From: Neoroseomonas alkaliterrae
GTDB lineage: Bacteria > Pseudomonadota > Alphaproteobacteria > Acetobacterales > Acetobacteraceae
Assembly: GCF_014199195.1 (NCBI RefSeq)
Contig: NZ_JACIJE010000002.1
Location: 124,001-188,000 of the forward strand
Direction of reading: 5' to 3'
DNA: 64,000 nt
The notes below the pieces were generated by a model that saw only the letters and a list, made by a program, of their open reading frames with translations, was not told the origin of the DNA and did not search any database. How positions within the stretch are numbered: position 1 is the first letter of the stretch; each line of letters begins with the position of its first letter. Both the position numbers and the translations under genes were made by a program. This document shows positions 59,830 through 64,000 of the stretch, piece by piece.

Positions 59830-60288
59830 ATGCGCGTGGTGGAAACCCCCGAGGCGCTGAAGGCGCTGGTCGGGCAGGAACTCGGCGTCGGCGAGTGGCT
59901 CGAGGTGACGCAGGAGATGATCGACCGCTTCGCCGACGTCACCGGCGACCACCAGTGGATCCATGTGGATGTCGAGCGCGCGAAGCGCGAGATGCCCGGC
60001 GGCAAGACCATCGCGCATGGCTACCTGCTGCTCTCGCTGCTGCCGAAGCTCGGCGCGGGCGTCTACAAGGTCACCTGGCCGTCGCGCACGCTGAACTACG
60101 GATCGGACAAGGTGCGCATCATCAACCCCGTCCAGGCCGGGGACCGCGTGCGGCTGCGCCAGGCGCTGGTGGCGGTGGACGACGGCGCGAACGGCACGCA
60201 CCGCATCGTCGTGCGCCAGACCATGGAGATCGAGGGCAAGGACAAGCCCGCCCTGATCGCCGACACCATCCGCATGACCTTCCCCTGA
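59830..60288 (+). CDS. MaoC-family (R)-enoyl-CoA hydratase-like protein
   Basis: A 152-residue single hotdog domain. [39 protein letters not shown] is the MaoC/PhaJ signature with the catalytic Asp and His in the order DxxxxHx[26 protein letters not shown] follows. It hydrates trans-2-enoyl-CoA to the (R)-3-hydroxyacyl-CoA or performs the reverse. GACGGAGG precedes the ATG. It is followed 17 bp later by the UPF0173 gene on the same strand and is divergent from the MFS transporter gene. Confidence 0.9.
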   Translation: MRVVETPEALKALVGQELGVGEWLEVTQEMIDRFADVTGDHQWIHVDVERAKREMPGGKTIAHGYLLLSLLPKLGAGVYKVTWPSRTLNYGSDKVRIINPVQAGDRVRLRQALVAVDDGANGTHRIVVRQTMEIEGKDKPALIADTIRMTFP

Positions 60289-60305
60289 GAGACGGAGACG
60301 CCGCG

Positions 60306-61016
60306 ATGAAGATCACCTGGTTCGGCCATTCGGCCTTCCGGCTGGAGTTCGGCTCCTCGGTCGTGATGATCGACCCGTTCCTGAGCGGCAACCCCGCCTT
60401 CTCCGGCGATGCCGAGGCGGCGAGCGCGGGGGCCACTCACGTGCTGCTCACGCACGGGCACGGCGACCACATCGGCGACACGGTCGCCATCTGCAAGCGC
60501 ACCGGCGCGAAGCTCGTCACCAACTACGACCTCGCGATGCATCTCGGGCGCAAGGGCGTGGCCGCGCTCGACCCGATGAACACAGGCGGCACGACGGACC
60601 AGGGCGAGTTCACCGTCTCGCTCACCCAGGCGCTGCATTCCTCGGTCGAGCAGGACGAGAACGGCATCTCCCACTGCCTCGGCCTGCCCAACGGCATCGT
60701 CGTCACGCCGAAGGACAAGGCCGAGCCCGTCGTCTACCACATGGGCGACACCGACATCTTCTCGGACATGGCGCTGATCGACGAGCTGTATCGCCCGCAG
60801 GTCGCGATGGTGCCGGTGGGCGACCGCTTCACCATGGGTCCGCGCGCGGCGGCGATCGCGGTGAAGCGGTTCCTGCCCTCGGTGCGGGTGGCGATCCCCT
60901 GCCACTACGCGACCTTCGGGCTGCTGCTGCCCGATGCCTCGGGCTTCGTGGCGGCGATGGATGGCGGCACCGCGCGCGTCGTGGTCCCCGAGAAGGGCGT
61001 GTCCTTCACGCCCTGA
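60306..61016 (+). CDS. UPF0173 metallo-beta-lactamase-fold hydrolase
   Basis: A 236-residue protein. [14 protein letters not shown] opens the fold, and HGHGDHIGD is the zinc-binding HxHxDH motif. [28 protein letters not shown] and [11 protein letters not shown] supply later His/Asp ligands, as in UPF0173/YtkL proteins. The physiological substrate of this family is not settled. It is probably co-transcribed with the MaoC-type gene and followed by a strong bidirectional hairpin. Confidence 0.88.
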   Translation: MKITWFGHSAFRLEFGSSVVMIDPFLSGNPAFSGDAEAASAGATHVLLTHGHGDHIGDTVAICKRTGAKLVTNYDLAMHLGRKGVAALDPMNTGGTTDQGEFTVSLTQALHSSVEQDENGISHCLGLPNGIVVTPKDKAEPVVYHMGDTDIFSDMALIDELYRPQVAMVPVGDRFTMGPRAAAIAVKRFLPSVRVAIPCHYATFGLLLPDASGFVAAMDGGTARVVVPEKGVSFTP

Positions 61017-61024
61017 CGGCACGT

Positions 61025-61050
61025 GCGGCGCCGGATGGACCCGGCGCCGC
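61025..61050. terminator. Bidirectional hairpin between convergent genes
   Basis: GCGGCGCCGG (61025-61034) pairs perfectly with CCGGCGCCGC (61041-61050), loop ATGGAC, 9 bp after the UPF0173 stop and 9 bp after the Bug stop on the other strand. It serves both transcripts by position; no T-run. Confidence 0.55.
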
Positions 61051-61058
61051 GCTTCGCC

Positions 61059-62048
61059 TCAGCCGCGCACGAGGCCCGCAGCGCGCATCGCGGCGCCCAG
61101 CGTGCCATCGGTGCGTTCCATGTGCGCCGCAAGGCCCTGGGCATCGCCCCAGATCATCCCGAAGCCGCGGGCGTTCATGAAGTCCTTGAACTCCTGACTG
61201 TTCCAGACCTTCTGGAGTGCTGCGGTCAGCGCCTGCGCGATCTCGGCCGGCATGTTCAGCGGGCCGGCCATGCCGCGCCAGGCGCCAACGCTGTAATCCA
61301 CGCCGATGCTCTCCTTCAGCGTGGGCACGTCGGGGAATTGCGGGTTGCGCTGCGGCGCCATCACCGCGAGCGAGCGCGCCCGCCCCGCCTCGATGATCGC
61401 GCGCGCCTCGGGCACCGAGCAGGTCACCAGGTCCACGCCGCCCGCCGCGAGGTCCTGCATGGCCGGCGCCGCGCCGTTCGAGGGCACCCAGCGCACATGG
61501 TCCGCGCGCAGCCCCATGGCACCCAGCCAGCCGGCGAGCGCGAGGTGCCAGATGCCGCCTTGGCCGGTGCCCGAGGCCTTGAGCCGCCCGGCCGGTGCCG
61601 CCTTGATCGCATCGGCGAGCGACTTGATGTCGCGGTGCGGGGAGTTCGCGTTCACCTGCACGCCGGGCGGATCCTCGTTCATCAGCGCGAGCGGCGTGTA
61701 GGAGTTGCGCGTGAGCTGCGTGAGGCCCTGCCAGTGCATCATGCAGATCTCGACCGTGATCATGCCGATCGTGTAGCCGTCGGGCGCGGCCTGCGCGATC
61801 GCGCTGTGGCCGACCACGCCCGAGCCGCCGGTGCGGTTCACGACGTTGAAGGGCTGGCCCATCTCCTTCTCGAGCACCGCGGCGACGATGCGCGCGGTGG
61901 CGTCGGTGCCGCCGCCCGCGCCCCAGGGCACGATGACCTGCACCGGGCGGTTGGGGTAGCGGCCCTGGCCGAGCGCAGGCCGCGCGAGCGGCGCGATGCC
62001 CGCGAGGGCTCCGGCGGCGAGCGCGCCGCGGCGGGAGAGCAGGGTCAT
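61059..62048 (-). CDS. tctC: Bug/TctC-type solute-binding protein of the local TTT transporter
   Basis: 329 residues with signal peptide region MTLLSRRGALAAGALAGIAPLARPALGQ. Mature landmarks are YPNRPVQVIVPWGAGGGTDATARIVAAVLEKEMGQPFNVVNRTGGSGVVGHSAIAQAAPDGYTIG split across the first lobe, GTGQGGIWHLAL, WVPSNGAAPAMQDLAAGG and FPDVPTLKESIGVDYSVG. It is the only Bug gene in the window next to tctA and tctB, so it is the likely partner of that permease in tricarboxylate-type uptake. It lies 34 bp after tctA with AAGGAGGAAAC as ribosome site. Confidence 0.92.
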   Translation of the reverse strand: MTLLSRRGALAAGALAGIAPLARPALGQGRYPNRPVQVIVPWGAGGGTDATARIVAAVLEKEMGQPFNVVNRTGGSGVVGHSAIAQAAPDGYTIGMITVEICMMHWQGLTQLTRNSYTPLALMNEDPPGVQVNANSPHRDIKSLADAIKAAPAGRLKASGTGQGGIWHLALAGWLGAMGLRADHVRWVPSNGAAPAMQDLAAGGVDLVTCSVPEARAIIEAGRARSLAVMAPQRNPQFPDVPTLKESIGVDYSVGAWRGMAGPLNMPAEIAQALTAALQKVWNSQEFKDFMNARGFGMIWGDAQGLAAHMERTDGTLGAAMRAAGLVRG

Positions 62049-62082
62049 GGTTCGTTTCCTCCTTGCGATGGACGGGACGCTA

Positions 62083-63576
62083 TCAAGCGGGAACCGGCCG
62101 CCGCAAGCGGCGCAGCAGCCAGACGAAGGCCGGCCAGAGCAGCGCCGCGACCGTCATCGCGGCCAGCACCGAGGAGACCGGGCGCTCGAAGAAGGGCAGC
62201 AGGTCGCCATCCGACTTGATGAGCGAGGTGACGAAGTTCTGCTCCACCATGGTGCCCATCACGATCCCGAGCACCATGGCCGCGACGGGAAAGCCGTTGC
62301 GCTCCATCACGTAGCCGATCACCCCGAACACCGCGACAAGCACGATCGCGAAGGGGTTGTTGCCGATGGCGAAGGCGCCGACGGCGCAGAGCAGCAGGAT
62401 CATCGGCATCGCCGCCGCGCGCGGGGCGCGCAGCACGTGCCGCGAGGCGCGGATCATCATGATGCCGAGCGGGATCATCAGGATGTTGGCGATGATGAAC
62501 ACCATGTAGAGCGCGTACATGCTGCTCGCCTTCTCGGTGAACAGCGTGGGGCCGGGGTTCAGCCCCTTCATGTAGAGCACGCCGATCGCGATCGCGGTGA
62601 TGGTGTCGCCGGGGATGCCGAACAGCGTCGCCGGCACCCATCCGCCGGCGAGCGCGGAATTGTTCGCCGCCCCGGATTCCACGAGGCCCTCGGGGTGGCC
62701 GGTGCCGAACTTCTCCGGCTCCTTCGAGAATCGCTTGGAGTTCGCATAGGCGATCCAGGCGGCCATGTCCGCCCCCGCCCCGGGCAGGGCGCCGACGAGC
62801 ACGCCCACCACGTTGCCGCGCCACATCTGCTTCTGGTAGCGCCGCGTCAGCGCCCATTGCCCGCCGAGGATCGAGCCCAGCGGCCGGTGCGGGATGGGCG
62901 GCGGCGGGGCCGCGGTCATCGCGCGCATGATCTCGCTGACGGCGAAGACGCCGACCAGGGCGGGCAGCACCTCGATCCCGCCGAGCAGGTCCGTGAAGCC
63001 GAAGGTGAAGCGCGGCACGCCGCCCGGATTCTCGATGCCGATGCAGGTGACGAGGAGCCCGAGCAGCGCCGCGGCGATCGCCTTGATGGGGGAGGAGCGC
63101 GCGACCAGCGTCGCGCACATCAGGCCGAGGAAGGAGAGCCAGAAATACTCGAAGGTCGAGAAGGAGAGCGCCATCTCCGCCAGCGCGGGCGCCATGATCA
63201 TCAGCGCCACCGTGCCGAAGATGCCGCCCAGCGCGCTGAACCACAGCGAGGCGCCGAGCGCGATCTCCGCCTGCCCCTTGCGCGTCAGCGCATAGGCCTC
63301 GTCGGTATAGGCCGCCGAGGCGGGCGTGCCGGGGATGCGCATCAGCGCGCCCGGGATGTCGCCCGAGAAGATCGCCATCGCCGAGGCGGTGATGATGGTC
63401 GCGATCGCCGCGATGGGCGAGAGATAGAAGGTGACGGGGACGAGCAGCGCCGTCGCCATGGTGGCGGTCAGCCCCGGCAGGGCGCCGATGACCATGCCGT
63501 AGGCGGCGGAGGCGAGGATGGCGATCGCGACCTCCGTGGTCGCGACCATCCCGAAGGCTTCGAGCACCGCGTTCAT
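62083..63576 (-). CDS. tctA: Tripartite tricarboxylate transporter large permease TctA
   Basis: A 497-residue protein with about twelve transmembrane helices. AYGMVIGALPGLTATMATALLVPVTFYLSP and AIFSGDIPGALMRIPGTPASAAYTDEAYALTRKGQAEIALGAS are the conserved N-terminal family motifs. GALPGAGADMAAWIAY, GVVESGAANNSALAGGWVPATLFGIPGD (as LVESGAANNSALAGG) and the late EQNFVTSLIKSDGDLLPFFERPVS are typical. It moves the carboxylate with protons or sodium. The ATG lies 4 bp after the tctB stop, and tctC follows. Confidence 0.93.
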   Translation of the reverse strand: MNAVLEAFGMVATTEVAIAILASAAYGMVIGALPGLTATMATALLVPVTFYLSPIAAIATIITASAMAIFSGDIPGALMRIPGTPASAAYTDEAYALTRKGQAEIALGASLWFSALGGIFGTVALMIMAPALAEMALSFSTFEYFWLSFLGLMCATLVARSSPIKAIAAALLGLLVTCIGIENPGGVPRFTFGFTDLLGGIEVLPALVGVFAVSEIMRAMTAAPPPPIPHRPLGSILGGQWALTRRYQKQMWRGNVVGVLVGALPGAGADMAAWIAYANSKRFSKEPEKFGTGHPEGLVESGAANNSALAGGWVPATLFGIPGDTITAIAIGVLYMKGLNPGPTLFTEKASSMYALYMVFIIANILMIPLGIMMIRASRHVLRAPRAAAMPMILLLCAVGAFAIGNNPFAIVLVAVFGVIGYVMERNGFPVAAMVLGIVMGTMVEQNFVTSLIKSDGDLLPFFERPVSSVLAAMTVAALLWPAFVWLLRRLRRPVPA

Positions 63577-63580
63577 CGGC

Positions 63581-64000
63581 TCACCACGGCGCCGGCAGCA
63601 CGCCCGCGGGCAGCGGCACCCGCAGGAGCTTGTAGAAGACGAGATGGACCGCGAGCGGCCCGGCGAGCGCGAGGCCGAGCGCGAGCCGCCAGCCCGCGCC
63701 GAGGGCGAGCGCGGCGGCGAGCAGGATGATCGCCGCGGTGGGCAGGAAGCCGAGCCGTTCGGCGACGAGCACGTAGAAGATGAGCAGCACCGGAGGCAGG
63801 AAGGCCGCGAGGCCGCCGATGCGCGCGGCGAGGCCGGGCGGGGCCTCGGCCGGTGCCTCCTCCGGCGCCTCGAAGCTGCGGCCGATGCCGATCGCGATCA
63901 GTGCGCCGCACAGCACGAGCCCGCCGCCGATCACCATTGGGAAGGCGGCGGGGCCGACATCCTGGCCCGGCACGGCCGGCAGGCGCGATCCGCCCCAGAA
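63581..64000 (-). CDS. tctB: Tripartite tricarboxylate transporter small permease TctB, 5' end outside window
   Basis: 139 residues are visible and the frame stays open to the last base, so the start and first helix lie beyond the window. The first complete motif DVGPAAFPMVIGGGLVLCGALIAIGIG matches the TctB pattern after its N-terminal helix. AAFLPPVLLIFYVLVAERLGFLPTAAIILLAAALALG and HLVFYKLLRVPLPAGVL are the last helices. An in-frame GTG at 63973 could be mistaken for the start but falls inside the conserved region. It forms TctB-TctA-TctC with the genes downstream. Confidence 0.88.
   Translation of the reverse strand, partial: FWGGSRLPAVPGQDVGPAAFPMVIGGGLVLCGALIAIGIGRSFEAPEEAPAEAPPGLAARIGGLAAFLPPVLLIFYVLVAERLGFLPTAAIILLAAALALGAGWRLALGLALAGPLAVHLVFYKLLRVPLPAGVLPAPW

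Noticed and set aside
63971-63973. GTG at 63973 as the tctB start
   Set aside because: It lies inside the conserved DVGPAAFP region and would remove the first membrane helix; the frame is open to the window edge, so the gene is truncated by the window.

Overview
The window is a GC-rich, gene-dense stretch of chromosome. Short intergenic gaps, frequent ATGA/TGATG/GTGA start-stop overlaps, GTG starts and many periplasmic Bug (TctC-type) solute-binding proteins suggest an alphaproteobacterium, probably Acetobacteraceae (Roseomonas-like). That placement is an inference from composition and gene content; no rRNA, tRNA, CRISPR array, transposase or phage gene was found. About 58 genes are supported, mostly transport and catabolism of small organic acids, amides, amino acids and polyamines.

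Layout. 1-8.5 kb: a truncated Bug gene, a divergent polysaccharide-deacetylase-family gene, then a plus-strand run amidase - FAH-family hydrolase - Bug - M20 peptidase - TetR-like regulator, followed by another Bug gene and a thioesterase. 8.6-16.2 kb: a DenD-like dehydrogenase divergent from diaminopropionate ammonia-lyase, a complete UgpBAEC-type ABC importer and a Bug gene with its own promoter-like sequence. 16.2-21.2 kb (minus): LivK-type binding protein - SDR - fused 2-oxoacid dehydrogenase E1 alpha/beta - shikimate-dehydrogenase-like protein, an operon of unknown substrate. 21.3-27.1 kb (plus): quinone oxidoreductase, two SDRs, a small membrane protein, a SAF-domain oxidoreductase, an EamA transporter and an alpha/beta hydrolase. 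27.4-37.7 kb: O-antigen-ligase-family protein, class III aminotransferase, a BisC-type molybdoenzyme coupled to a DUF839 protein, a PhoX-like protein and two small genes. 37.8-47.3 kb: pyrE heading a peptide-type ABC transporter operon that has a VOC gene embedded and no ATPase, an ELM1-family gene, a STY0301-like gene and a TRAP-TAXI transporter. 47.3-57.1 kb: agmatinase-family protein, ornithine/lysine decarboxylase, AidB-like acyl-CoA dehydrogenase, an aminotransferase, an AtzG-like/amidase pair and a class II (B12) ribonucleotide reductase. 57-64 kb: sterol-desaturase-family enzyme, HupE/UreJ protein, MFS transporter, MaoC-type protein, UPF0173 hydrolase and a Bug-TctA-TctB transporter cut by the window end.

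Beyond the genes, the clearest structure is an intergenic repeat family of about 100-115 bp. It has a GC-rich core and a hairpin arm (best stem 15 bp). Three clear copies, one more divergent copy, one inverted copy and one possible relic lie almost entirely in convergent gene ends. Strong hairpins also lie between binding-protein and permease genes of two unrelated transporters, and a long structured leader precedes the ornithine-decarboxylase-family gene. Several promoters share a TTG-type -35 and a (T/C)A-type -10.
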